Shown one piece after another: positions 1-6,564 of a DNA stretch of 17,954 nt. Origin of the DNA: Sulfurimonadaceae bacterium (GTDB lineage Bacteria; Campylobacterota; Campylobacteria; Campylobacterales; Sulfurimonadaceae); assembly GCA_028685945.1 (NCBI GenBank), contig JAQUCZ010000008.1:1-17954 (forward strand), read 5' to 3'. Position 1 is the first letter of the stretch; each line of letters starts with the position of its first letter. The notes beneath the pieces are model-generated. The model saw nothing but the letters and a program-made list of their open reading frames with translations, was not told the DNA's origin and ran no database searches. The translations under genes were made by a program, and so were the position numbers.

Positions 1-982
1 TTGCATCCTCTATTTTTTGCGCCAATTCGGGGTTCTTTTGCTTTTTTAGAGAAGATTTTTTCCACGTTATTTTTGCGCTTGCATATCCCAGAAGAAAAAA
101 CACTACATAAAAGAGATACTCTTTTTCAAATACAAATAGTGTCTCCTCCTGCGGCGGCGCATCTAAAAGTTCCTCTTTTGCAAACCCTTTTGTAACTTCC
201 ACCTCTATCGCTTCAAATACCAATGTGTGATGTTTTTGCGTTTTGGGATCGTACACGATCCACTCTTGCTTGGGAATCGTAAAATTTTTATCCGAAACCA
301 ACGCAAAAGCGTAGGTTTGACTCCCTTTATACCCATCTTGGGTCAGCGCAAGCTCGCTTTTTGGTTTTTGTGCAAACACCTCGACGTTTGCGATTTGAAA
401 TATAGGTGCAGACACAAGATGCAAACTCCCCTCCCCCTCAAACGTCGCCTCTACATGAAACGGCTCGTACGCCTGCAGCTTGGGTGTTTGGCTCTTGACG
501 TGGAGCTTTATATCCCCGACCAAAGGGGTTTTGGCATCGTAAATAGCTATCTCGAGAGGTTTATGACGCTTGGCATGGAGGGTAAACTCCTCTTTTTGGG
601 TGTTGTCTCTGCCGATCGTAACATTTTCGATCGACCTTTCGTTGGTTTTTTTCATCGTATAATCAAAGGCAAAAACCAATTTGCCGCTCTTTTTTGCAAA
701 CGCCACAAACTCGTAACTCACGACTCTTCGCCCCTCGATTATCGCATCGCGCTGGCTTAAAAGTTCGAGTCGGTAGCGCTCGTTCTCCCCCTCGGGGCTA
801 AAGTCGATGCTATAAAGTTCTCCGCGATCTTCAAAGGTACAAAGATAGCGAAGATAGATCGCTTCGTTCATTGCGGCTTGCGTTTTATTGATCGCTGCTT
901 CCCATTCGTATGCGCTCGCCCAAAGCGACACATGCCATACTACAAGCAAACATGCCAACGCCTTACCAAGGTTTTTTTTCAT
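1..982 (-). CDS. batD: BatD-like protein, partial (C-terminus lies beyond the left edge)
   Basis: An open frame on the minus strand starts at ATG 982 and stays open to base 1, giving 327 codons. Residues 1-24 form a Sec signal peptide (MKKNLGKALACLLVVWHVSL, then WASA before the likely cleavage site). A beta-rich extracytoplasmic region follows. It holds the pattern of a BatD repeat near residues 185-250: a GEGSL stretch, then APIFQI, GYKGSQTYAF and a conserved-looking IPKQEW. A single transmembrane segment lies at about residues 288-306 (EYLFYVVFFLLGYASAKITW), with a basic cytoplasmic stretch after it. The start codon lies inside the end of the BatB-BatC frame, with 20 bases of overlap, so translation is probably coupled. 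BatD proteins are membrane-anchored periplasmic partners of the vWA proteins BatA and BatB. The family call rests mostly on this architecture and on position after batA and batBC. Sequence similarity alone would be weak. Confidence 0.72.
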   Translation of the reverse strand, partial: MKKNLGKALACLLVVWHVSLWASAYEWEAAINKTQAAMNEAIYLRYLCTFEDRGELYSIDFSPEGENERYRLELLSQRDAIIEGRRVVSYEFVAFAKKSGKLVFAFDYTMKKTNERSIENVTIGRDNTQKEEFTLHAKRHKPLEIAIYDAKTPLVGDIKLHVKSQTPKLQAYEPFHVEATFEGEGSLHLVSAPIFQIANVEVFAQKPKSELALTQDGYKGSQTYAFALVSDKNFTIPKQEWIVYDPKTQKHHTLVFEAIEVEVTKGFAKEELLDAPPQEETLFVFEKEYLFYVVFFLLGYASAKITWKKSSLKKQKNPELAQKIEDA

Positions 983-2486
983 AGACCCCCCTTTTATTGA
1001 TAAGCTCGTACTGTTTCGAGCTGAGTTTTGCTTTGCTTTGCGAGGTGCTAAAACGCTCCTGCGCCTGCGTTTTCTCTTTCATATCGCTTGCGCCGCTCTG
1101 CGAAGCGCCATCGCTTGGCATGTTGGAGCTGCCCCCCTCTTTTTTCTTTTTGGCACTCGAGCTCTCCTCTTGGGCGTTTTGTTTTTGCTCTTTGCTCTCT
1201 TGGCGCCCCGTGAGCATCCTCTGCTCCTCCCCTGCATCTTTTATAAAACGGTAATTTTCGTCCGCCTCTTTAGAGTAGCCAAGGGTAAGCGATTTCAGAT
1301 AATACTCCCGCGCTTTTTCAAACTCTTTTAAGCGCACGTAGGTGTTTGCCACATTGTAAAAAACCTGCGACTTAAAAAGGGGATCGCTCGAGCGCACGCC
1401 TGTGTAGAGTTCCAAAGCTTTTTCGTACATGCCAAGCTTATAATAGCTGTTTGCAGCGTTAAAATACCCCTGCGGCGTAGGGAGTTTTTCATAAAAAAAG
1501 AGCGCTTGTTCATACGAGCCTTTTTTGTACGCTTCTTGCGCCAAACTCCCGTAAATCGATTCCAAAACACCCCCTTGAAGCTGCATGCCAAAGAGAAGTG
1601 CCGCCCAAACAAACACCTTGCGAACTCTGTATTTGAGGGTCGTAACGCTCACTAAAAAGACAAAAATAGCCGCCGCAACAAAATAATAAAACAGCTCTTT
1701 GTTCTGCGTTATCGTCGTTTTTGTTTTTTTATCCTCTTGCTTTTGGGCTTCGAGTGCCTCTGCAATCTCGCCGAAATCTTTCGTATAAACGCCCCCCGTG
1801 GCATGTGCCAAAAGGGCTATGGCATCGTTTTGGCGTGTAATGACGATATGCCCCGCTTCATCTTGGAGCAGCGATCCGTCTTGGAGTTCAAGGGTTCCCC
1901 CGCTTTGGCTTGCAACCATAAATACATTCACGATCAGGTCGTTTGCTTTTGCAAAACGGCTCTCTTTTTCGTAATTTAGCTCATCCCCTCCGTCGCTTAA
2001 AAGCACCACGCTCAGCGGTCTTGCTTTAGAGAGTTTACGTGCGAGTTCAAGCACGGGCATCAGCGCACTCGATTTGGTCAAAATCAACCTCTCATCGAGC
2101 GATTGCACAAGGTGCAAAAGCAGCGATCCGTCCTGCGTCATGGGGGAGAGGATAATCGCGTTGGAGCTAAACCCCAAAACGCCGAAACGTTTCTCTTTTT
2201 CATGTTTGACGTACGATTCTAAAACCTCTTTTGCCTTTGCAAGACGCGAGGGTGCAATATCTTTGGCATGCATCGAATAGGAGAGGTCGATCCCCAAAAC
2301 CACGTCGTGCAAATAGTGTTCGTTTTCGATCGGCTCTTGTTCGATAACGGGGCGCATCAATGCAAAAACAATGAAAATATACGTGAGGCAATACCCCAAA
2401 AAAGTAAAACTCCCCTTTTGTACCCGCAATAAAAACGGAACAAGCAACGCTAAAAGCAAGATATATTCAAAAGCTATAAAATGCAT
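963..2486 (-). CDS. BatB-BatC fusion: vWA membrane protein with C-terminal TPR domain
   Basis: The protein has 507 residues. I chose ATG 2486, preceded by a GAGAGG ribosome site, over an upstream in-frame ATG at 2528 that lies deeper inside batA. Residues 1-45 hold two N-terminal membrane segments. A vWA domain spans about 60-250, with the MIDAS DLSYS (D67, S69, S71), a likely T137 and SDGGD at 164-168. Transmembrane segments lie at about 265-284 and 291-303. The second looks like a remnant BatC signal peptide (VFVWAALLFG). TPR-like repeats cover about 312-405 (YFNAANSYYKLGMYEKALEL; VFYNVANTYVRLKEFEKARE). A Lys/Glu/Ser/Gln-rich low-complexity tail ends in YEKKPW. BatB and BatC are separate genes in many bacteria, so this is a fusion. 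It overlaps batA by 13 bases and batD by 20, which indicates one operon. The vWA face should bind metal and partner proteins in the periplasm. The client is not known from sequence. Confidence 0.85.
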   Translation of the reverse strand: MHFIAFEYILLLALLVPFLLRVQKGSFTFLGYCLTYIFIVFALMRPVIEQEPIENEHYLHDVVLGIDLSYSMHAKDIAPSRLAKAKEVLESYVKHEKEKRFGVLGFSSNAIILSPMTQDGSLLLHLVQSLDERLILTKSSALMPVLELARKLSKARPLSVVLLSDGGDELNYEKESRFAKANDLIVNVFMVASQSGGTLELQDGSLLQDEAGHIVITRQNDAIALLAHATGGVYTKDFGEIAEALEAQKQEDKKTKTTITQNKELFYYFVAAAIFVFLVSVTTLKYRVRKVFVWAALLFGMQLQGGVLESIYGSLAQEAYKKGSYEQALFFYEKLPTPQGYFNAANSYYKLGMYEKALELYTGVRSSDPLFKSQVFYNVANTYVRLKEFEKAREYYLKSLTLGYSKEADENYRFIKDAGEEQRMLTGRQESKEQKQNAQEESSSAKKKKEGGSSNMPSDGASQSGASDMKEKTQAQERFSTSQSKAKLSSKQYELINKRGVYEKKPW

Positions 2487-3424
2487 CGCTGCCTCTCTTT
2501 GTAGAACAGATAGAGCAAAAACGCACATGCCGCAAAAAGAAGAAAGGGGTAAAGGTACTCTTTTTGCAAAAGCGCGCTTGAGCGGATAGCGGAGGATTCC
2601 AAAGCGTCTATTTTCTCATAGATTGCCTGAAGCTCCTTCGCCGAGGTTGCGTAAAAAAAGAGCCCCTGCGTATCGGCGGCTATTTTTTCAAGCAAAGCGC
2701 TATCGGCTTCCCCCTCTTTTCCGATACCGATCGTGTAGATTTTCACCCCGGCTTCTTTGGCATGTGCCACCGCTTCTTTGGGGGCGATCGAACCGCCGTT
2801 GTGCTCGCCGTCGGTTAAGAGTATCAACACTTTTTCTTTGGCATGTGAACGCTCAAACGCACGCACCCCCATAAAGATCGCTTCGCCGATGGCGGTGTTT
2901 TGCCCTGCCATCCCTTGGGTAAGCAGATCGATCATCTCGGCAACCACCTCTTTTTCATACGTAACGGGAGAGGCAATAAAAGCAAAATCCCCGAAAATTA
3001 CGATACCTATATTATCCCCCGTTCTTTGAAGCACAAAATCTTTGGCAATATATTTGGTGATCTCAAAACGGCTCAGCCTGCGCGCATTCTCCTCTTGAGG
3101 GGCAAGATCAAACGCTTCCTCCCCTGCAAACCCCGAAGAGTTCATCGAACCGCTTGCATCGATCGCCAAGACGATCTCTTTGCCGCTTCGATTAAAAGGG
3201 TTGTCGCTATCAAAAACAACGGGGGAACAAAGCGCCCCCACCGCCGCAACCAAAAACGCAATACGCACGATCCGCTCCAAAGGGATATAACGCTTATTAG
3301 CACGCAAAAAATGCAAATGCACGAAGTATTGCGTTTTGGCGACCTCTTTGCACCGATAAAGGCAAAACAGAAGCGGCACGAGAAGCAAAATAAGGTAAGG
3401 ATATTCAAAACTATAGCTATTCAT
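2474..3424 (-). CDS. batA: BatA-like vWA-domain membrane protein
   Basis: The protein has 316 residues. An N-terminal transmembrane segment lies at about 8-24 and another at about 52-70. A von Willebrand factor A domain spans about 82-275. Its MIDAS is intact: DASGS (D89, S91, S93), GQNTAIG (T177) and LLTDGEHN (D205). A C-terminal transmembrane segment lies at about 290-308. This architecture fits BatA of the Bacteroides aerotolerance family. The exact role in Campylobacterota is unclear, but envelope or oxidative stress tolerance is usually proposed. It is the first gene of batA-batBC-batD. The moxR and DUF58 genes that often precede batA are not here; a divergent tRNA promoter is found instead. 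The ribosome site before ATG 3424 is poor, so initiation may be weak or the start misplaced, but an upstream in-frame stop leaves little choice. Confidence 0.87.
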   Translation of the reverse strand: MNSYSFEYPYLILLLVPLLFCLYRCKEVAKTQYFVHLHFLRANKRYIPLERIVRIAFLVAAVGALCSPVVFDSDNPFNRSGKEIVLAIDASGSMNSSGFAGEEAFDLAPQEENARRLSRFEITKYIAKDFVLQRTGDNIGIVIFGDFAFIASPVTYEKEVVAEMIDLLTQGMAGQNTAIGEAIFMGVRAFERSHAKEKVLILLTDGEHNGGSIAPKEAVAHAKEAGVKIYTIGIGKEGEADSALLEKIAADTQGLFFYATSAKELQAIYEKIDALESSAIRSSALLQKEYLYPFLLFAACAFLLYLFYKERQRCIL

Positions 3425-3509
3425 AACGATAATTCTATCTCATTTGGCGTCACTCCGTGAGTATTTTTATCAAATTTTTAAAAATTTTGCATTTTTTGCA
3501 CAAAAACTC

Positions 3510-3538
3510 TTGACATCATTTTCGTTTTTGCCTATAAT
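3510..3538 (+). promoter_or_regulatory. Consensus sigma70 promoter of the tRNA-Lys/tRNA-Glu unit
   Basis: TTGACA at 3510-3515 and TATAAT at 3533-3538 are separated by exactly 17 bases. Both hexamers match the consensus in full. The predicted transcript start is about 35 bases before tRNA-Lys. Helicobacter and Campylobacter promoters often lack a recognisable -35, so this perfect one suggests a very strong stable-RNA promoter. The batA gene reads away on the other strand. I see no equally good promoter for it in 3425-3509. Confidence 0.9.
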
Positions 3539-3581
3539 TCCCGTCCACAAACACAGAGAACACAAAAATCTCGGTTTGTAT

Positions 3582-3657
3582 GTCTCGCTAGCTCAGTTGG
3601 TAGAGCACGTCACTTTTAATGATGTGGCCGATGGTTCGAGTCCATCGCGGGACACCA
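3582..3657 (+). tRNA. tRNA-Lys (anticodon UUU)
   Basis: The cloverleaf folds completely. The acceptor GTCTCGC pairs with GCGGGAC (one G-T pair). The D-arm reads GCTCAGTTGGTAGAGC. The anticodon stem CGTCA/TGATG encloses the loop CTTTTAA with anticodon TTT. The T-arm is GATGG-TTCGAGT-CCATC. The discriminator A is followed by an encoded CCA at 3655-3657. Confidence 0.97.
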
Positions 3658-3678
3658 CGTAATACTTTTTTTAAAGAT

Positions 3679-3753
3679 GGCCCCATCGTCTAGCGGTCAG
3701 GATCCATGGTTTTCATCCATGTTACCGGAGTTCGAGTCTCCGTGGGGTCACCA
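3679..3753 (+). tRNA. tRNA-Glu (anticodon UUC)
   Basis: The acceptor GGCCCCA pairs with TGGGGTC. The anticodon stem CATGG/CCATG encloses loop TTTTCAT, with anticodon TTC. The T-loop is TTCGAGT. The discriminator A and encoded CCA end at 3753. It lies 21 bases after tRNA-Lys with no promoter of its own, so the two are probably co-transcribed and processed. A T-run directly after the CCA (3755-3760) may end transcription. The convergent tonB gene ends 38 bases further on. Confidence 0.97.
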
Positions 3754-3791
3754 TCTTTTTTCTCCCTTTACAAAAACAAATCAATCAAAAA

Positions 3792-4535
3792 TCACTCTTT
3801 CAATCGAAAATCTATCGGTACGCTTAGTACGATCTCCTCTTGAGGTTGCGGAAATTTTTCGCTTAACTCTTCGAGAGTTTTCACGGCGGCACGCGATAAA
3901 ATCTCATACTCCGATGCGACCACTTCAATATCGCGCACTTTTGCCTCTTTCGTCAAACGAAACCGCACCGTAACCTCCCCCTGAATCATCCGCTTTCTGG
4001 CACTTCTAGGGTAATATAAATGCTCTTGTAAAAGGCGTACGATCTCTTCTAGGTGCATCTGCATATAGCGATCGCTTTGTATCTCTTTGGCATGTTGCAC
4101 ATTTTCCTCTTGTTCCAAAACCGCCTTATTTTCTCCAACCGCGCTTTGGTTTGCCTCTTGCACGTTTTGTTCTGCTAGAGCCTCTTGAACAACTGCGCTC
4201 TCTTTAAGGGGTTCGGTCTGTTTTTGGGTCGTTTGGGGTTCTGCTTCTGCAGCTTGCGGCTCCTCTTTGAGAATCGGCAATGCCTCTTTGGGAAGTGCGA
4301 CGCTTTTTTTCGGTAAAAGTTTTGGAGATTGTATCGGTTCGCTTTTTTGTATCTGCTGCTTCGGTGTTGCGCTCTGTTGAGGCTTTTGCACTTGGATTTG
4401 TGCGAGCGAAATGCAAATGGAGGGTGCCTCTTTAGGCGGTTGCACCTTTTGTTCGGAAAACATGAACAACAAAAGCACTCCTACCCCAAGATGCACGAGC
4501 AAAGAAAAAGTAAACGAGGTCGTATGGCGAATCAT
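3792..4535 (-). CDS. tonB: TonB-family energy-transducing protein
   Basis: The protein has 247 residues. A single N-terminal transmembrane anchor lies at about 8-27 and keeps the S-x3-H pattern of TonB (S11, H15), the pair that couples TonB to the ExbB/ExbD motor. A long Pro/Lys/Glu/Gln-rich periplasmic spacer covers about 30-160, with a Glu/Gln-rich, probably helical part at 95-150. A TonB C-terminal domain covers about 165-247, including LYYPRSARKR and GEVTVRFRLTKEAKVRDIEV. It would carry proton-motive force to outer-membrane receptors for iron chelates, cobalamin or similar. No exbB, exbD or receptor gene is adjacent. It follows amtB1 by 41 bases on the same strand and may be read from that transcript. 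The ribosome site before ATG 4535 is weak, so the start is the least certain part. Confidence 0.88.
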   Translation of the reverse strand: MIRHTTSFTFSLLVHLGVGVLLLFMFSEQKVQPPKEAPSICISLAQIQVQKPQQSATPKQQIQKSEPIQSPKLLPKKSVALPKEALPILKEEPQAAEAEPQTTQKQTEPLKESAVVQEALAEQNVQEANQSAVGENKAVLEQEENVQHAKEIQSDRYMQMHLEEIVRLLQEHLYYPRSARKRMIQGEVTVRFRLTKEAKVRDIEVVASEYEILSRAAVKTLEELSEKFPQPQEEIVLSVPIDFRLKE

Positions 4536-4576
4536 AAAAGCAATACTAGCCGACTCTCGCTAAAAGAGGAGTAAAA

Positions 4577-5752
4577 CTAGATAGCGCGTTTAAATTCGGG
4601 ATACGCTTCCACCCCGCATTCACGAATATCCATCCCCTCAAGCTGTGCATCGTTGCTTGCACGAAAACGTATTATTTTATTGATCGAAAAAAGTACCCCG
4701 TAGGAGATACCAAACACGAATACCCCTACGATTGCCACCCCTTTGAGCTGCTCAAGAAAAGAGACGTCGGCTACAAAAATCCCCACTGCCAAGGTTCCCC
4801 AAATGCCGTTTACAAGGTGCACCGAAAGCGCACCGACGGGATCGTCGAGTTGCAATTTATCGAACAAAGGAACGGCAACGACCACTAACGCGCCTCCGAT
4901 GCCGCCGATGAGCAAAGGCACGTACATGCCATAAAGATCGGGTCCTGCCGTTATAGCCACAAGCCCGCCCAAAGCACCGTTTAAGATCATGGTAATATCA
5001 AAAAGTTTGTAGCGCACATACATCAAAATACCTGCGACAATCGCGCCTGCAAGACCTGCGGTATTGGTGTTCATAATCGTTTTGGCAACGGTATTTGCAT
5101 TCTCAACGCTCGATATGCCTCCCACGCTGCCGCCGTTAAAACCAAACCACCCGATCCAAAGCAAAAACGCTCCAAGCACCACGAGGGGAATATTGGATGC
5201 GGGGATCACTTTTATCATTCCGTTGGCATAACGTCCTTTTCTTGCACCCACGATTAAAATCGCCGCCAAAAGCGCCCATCCCCCCGTGGAGTGGATCACC
5301 GTAGAACCCGCCAAATCGTGCATATCTATGTCAAGAAACGTTCCCGCCAAAAAGTCGCTTCCCCAGCTTACGTTTACGACCAAAGGGTAGATCGCTCCCC
5401 CCATAATGAGAGCAAAAAGGCTCAAAGGGATGATACGCACACGCTCCCCCACCCCGCCGCTCATAATATTGATCGTTTTACCCACGAATGCCATTTGAAA
5501 CAAAAATGCCGCCCAGATACTCATGGAACTGTTTTCAAAAGCGCCGAAAGCTATTTGATAACCGATCAGCAAAAACGCAAACGAAGCAACCGCATAGATC
5601 ATCACGTTGATGGTCAAAACCGAGGTGACGTTTTTTGTTCGCACCAATCCCGCTTCGAGCATCGCAAATCCCGGAACCATAAAAATAATCAGCACCATAG
5701 CAAAAAGTGCAAAAAACGTATCGATAATATATTTGAAATCCGCTTCTATCAC
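4577..5752 (-). CDS. amtB: Ammonium transporter (Amt family), signal-less copy
   Basis: The protein has 391 residues, starting at GTG 5752 behind an AAGGGG ribosome site. A longer frame reaching 5911 is rejected because the extra residues do not look like an Amt N-terminus. About eleven membrane helices are expected. The pore twin histidines are present: H154 in DLAGSTVIHSTGG, with the conserved D146, and H312 in GALSVHLVNGIWG. W130 (VSWGSD), GWFGFNGGS and the C-terminal GMDIREC-GVEAYPEF helix, where PII usually docks, are also visible. It has no cleavable signal peptide, unlike the second copy at 6565-7863, and the two are clearly divergent. It passes ammonium through the inner membrane, probably gated by the PII protein encoded 415 bases upstream. 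A -10 at 5783-5788 and an operator-like element at 5820-5836 give it its own promoter. Confidence 0.93.
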   Translation of the reverse strand: MIEADFKYIIDTFFALFAMVLIIFMVPGFAMLEAGLVRTKNVTSVLTINVMIYAVASFAFLLIGYQIAFGAFENSSMSIWAAFLFQMAFVGKTINIMSGGVGERVRIIPLSLFALIMGGAIYPLVVNVSWGSDFLAGTFLDIDMHDLAGSTVIHSTGGWALLAAILIVGARKGRYANGMIKVIPASNIPLVVLGAFLLWIGWFGFNGGSVGGISSVENANTVAKTIMNTNTAGLAGAIVAGILMYVRYKLFDITMILNGALGGLVAITAGPDLYGMYVPLLIGGIGGALVVVAVPLFDKLQLDDPVGALSVHLVNGIWGTLAVGIFVADVSFLEQLKGVAIVGVFVFGISYGVLFSINKIIRFRASNDAQLEGMDIRECGVEAYPEFKRAI

Positions 5753-5782
5753 GCAAAACCCCTTTTTTGTATTTGAAAAGGA

Positions 5783-5788
5783 ATTATA
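5783..5788 (-). promoter_or_regulatory. -10 box of the amtB1 promoter
   Basis: TATAAT is read on the minus strand, 30 bases before the GTG start. A -35 is poor: the nearest candidate TTCACA lies 19 bases away. Activator help from the element at 5820-5836 is therefore plausible. Confidence 0.6.
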
Positions 5789-5819
5789 GAGAACAAAATT
5801 GTCGGTGTGTGAAGGTTTA

Positions 5820-5836
5820 TGATTAATTTTTAAGCA
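5820..5836. promoter_or_regulatory. Operator-like near-palindrome upstream of amtB1
   Basis: TGATTAATTTTTAAGCA matches 16 of 17 bases of the perfect palindrome upstream of the second amt gene (7952-7968). Its near edge is 31 bases from the amtB1 -10, against 32 bases at the other gene. The shared sequence and promoter spacing suggest a common regulator of nitrogen genes. The identity of that regulator is unknown. An AT-rich UP element is the simpler alternative. Confidence 0.55.
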
Positions 5837-5846
5837 GCAATGAGAG

Positions 5847-5880
5847 AAAAAAAGATGCAACATGCCAAAGATTTGGCATG
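5847..5880 (-). terminator. Terminator-like inverted repeat (facing CATGCCAA pair plus T-run)
   Basis: Positions 5861-5880 are a near-perfect palindrome, CATGCCAAA-GA-TTTGGCATG. Read on the minus strand, it is followed after six bases by seven T residues (A-run at 5847-5853 on the plus strand). This suits an intrinsic terminator after amtB2-glnB that insulates the amtB1 promoter. Each arm is a copy of the dispersed octamer CATGCCAA. Confidence 0.55.
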
Positions 5881-5938
5881 TCGGAATAAGAGAGAAACAT
5901 ACACGGCACATTTCAAAAATGAAAGTTGCCTGTTTTCT

Positions 5939-6163
5939 CCCGTATCAAAAAGATACGGGTAACTTTAGGGGGTTATAGGGACAATTTGTCCCTGCCGCTT
6001 TATGGGCTTCGCGCATAAAGTGTATAAAATTAGACTTCTTTCATAACCTAGTTTTGAAAGAAGTCGTCTTGCTTCAAAGAAGCAAGCTTTAGTCGCCATA
6101 GCGGCGTAAGCGTAGCTTAACGGACTTGTTCGTTAAGCGTTTCAAATTGAGTTATGAAATAAC
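5939..6163. repeat. Dense nested inverted repeats in the glnB/amtB1 gap
   Basis: This non-coding stretch holds successive perfect stems. They are 5939-5946/5952-5959 (CCCGTATC), 5977-5984/5986-5993 (AGGGACAA), 5998-6004/6014-6020 (CTTTATG), 6033-6043/6055-6065 (GACTTCTTTCA), 6068-6075/6079-6086 (CTTGCTTC), 6115-6122/6131-6138 (GCTTAACG) and 6151-6155/6159-6163 (GTTAT). A long-range imperfect repeat pairs 6039-6059 with 6140-6159 and encloses the inner hairpins, competing with the 6033-6065 stem. No start-codon frame with coding character crosses it on either strand. It could be the 3' structure of the amtB2-glnB mRNA, a small RNA or a small palindromic mobile element. The rest of the gap, 5753-5938, holds the amtB1 promoter, operator and terminator listed separately. 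Confidence 0.7.
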
Positions 6164-6167
6164 TATA

Positions 6168-6506
6168 TTATATAGCCTCGCTATCGGTCTCGCCCGTACG
6201 GATACGGATGATCTTGTCGATATCGCTTACGAAGATTTTTCCGTCTCCGATTTTGCCCGTTCTTGCCGCTTCGACAATCGTGTTGGTCACTTGATCCACG
6301 CTTGCGTCCTCTACGATCATCTCTAATTTGATCTTGGGTAAAAAGTCGACCACGTACTCCGCACCGCGATAAAGTTCGCTATGCCCTTTTTGGCGTCCGT
6401 ACCCTTTTACCTCGCTCACCGTCATCCCCGTGATGCCGATCTCTGCGAGTGCATCTTTTACATCTTCTAGTTTAAATGGTTTGATAACCGCTTCTACTTT
6501 TTTCAT
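6168..6506 (-). CDS. glnB: Nitrogen regulatory PII protein
   Basis: The protein has 112 residues, the normal PII length. MKKVEAVIKPFKLEDVKDAL opens the fold. The T-loop reads GHSELYRGAEYVVDFLPK with Y51, the residue uridylylated by GlnD in many proteobacteria. The B-loop GKIGDGKIFV (residues about 84-93) is the ATP-binding signature. A trimeric PII senses ATP/ADP and 2-oxoglutarate and plugs Amt channels through the T-loop. It follows amtB2 by 58 bases on the same strand with a GGAG ribosome site, so it is probably co-transcribed. GlnB and GlnK cannot be told apart by sequence alone; the linkage to amt leans towards GlnK-like function. No glnD or glnE is in the window, so whether Y51 is modified is open. 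Confidence 0.95.
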   Translation of the reverse strand: MKKVEAVIKPFKLEDVKDALAEIGITGMTVSEVKGYGRQKGHSELYRGAEYVVDFLPKIKLEMIVEDASVDQVTNTIVEAARTGKIGDGKIFVSDIDKIIRIRTGETDSEAI

Positions 6507-6564
6507 CGTAAATCTCCGTAAATTATTTTCAAATTGTATCTATATTCAGGGTGAAAATCAACTT

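Noticed and set aside
888..1331. Plus-strand open frames across the Bat region (for example 888-1331 and 2900-3460)
   Set aside because: They are antisense to batBC, batA and batD, which have clear domains, ribosome sites and overlapping operon structure. The antisense products show no family features.
3444..3973. Plus-strand open frames covering the tRNA-Lys and tRNA-Glu genes
   Set aside because: Both run through complete tRNA cloverleafs; the second also runs antisense into tonB.
4087..4100. TTGGCATG copies as sigma54 -24 elements (for example TTGGCATGTTGCAC)
   Set aside because: The GG to GC distance is eight bases here, not the required ten, and most copies lie inside genes with no -12 partner.
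5753..5911. Longer amtB1 starting upstream at 5911
   Set aside because: The extra 53 residues cross the -10 box, the operator element and the terminator-like repeat, and do not resemble an Amt signal peptide. GTG 5752 has a good AAGGGG site.
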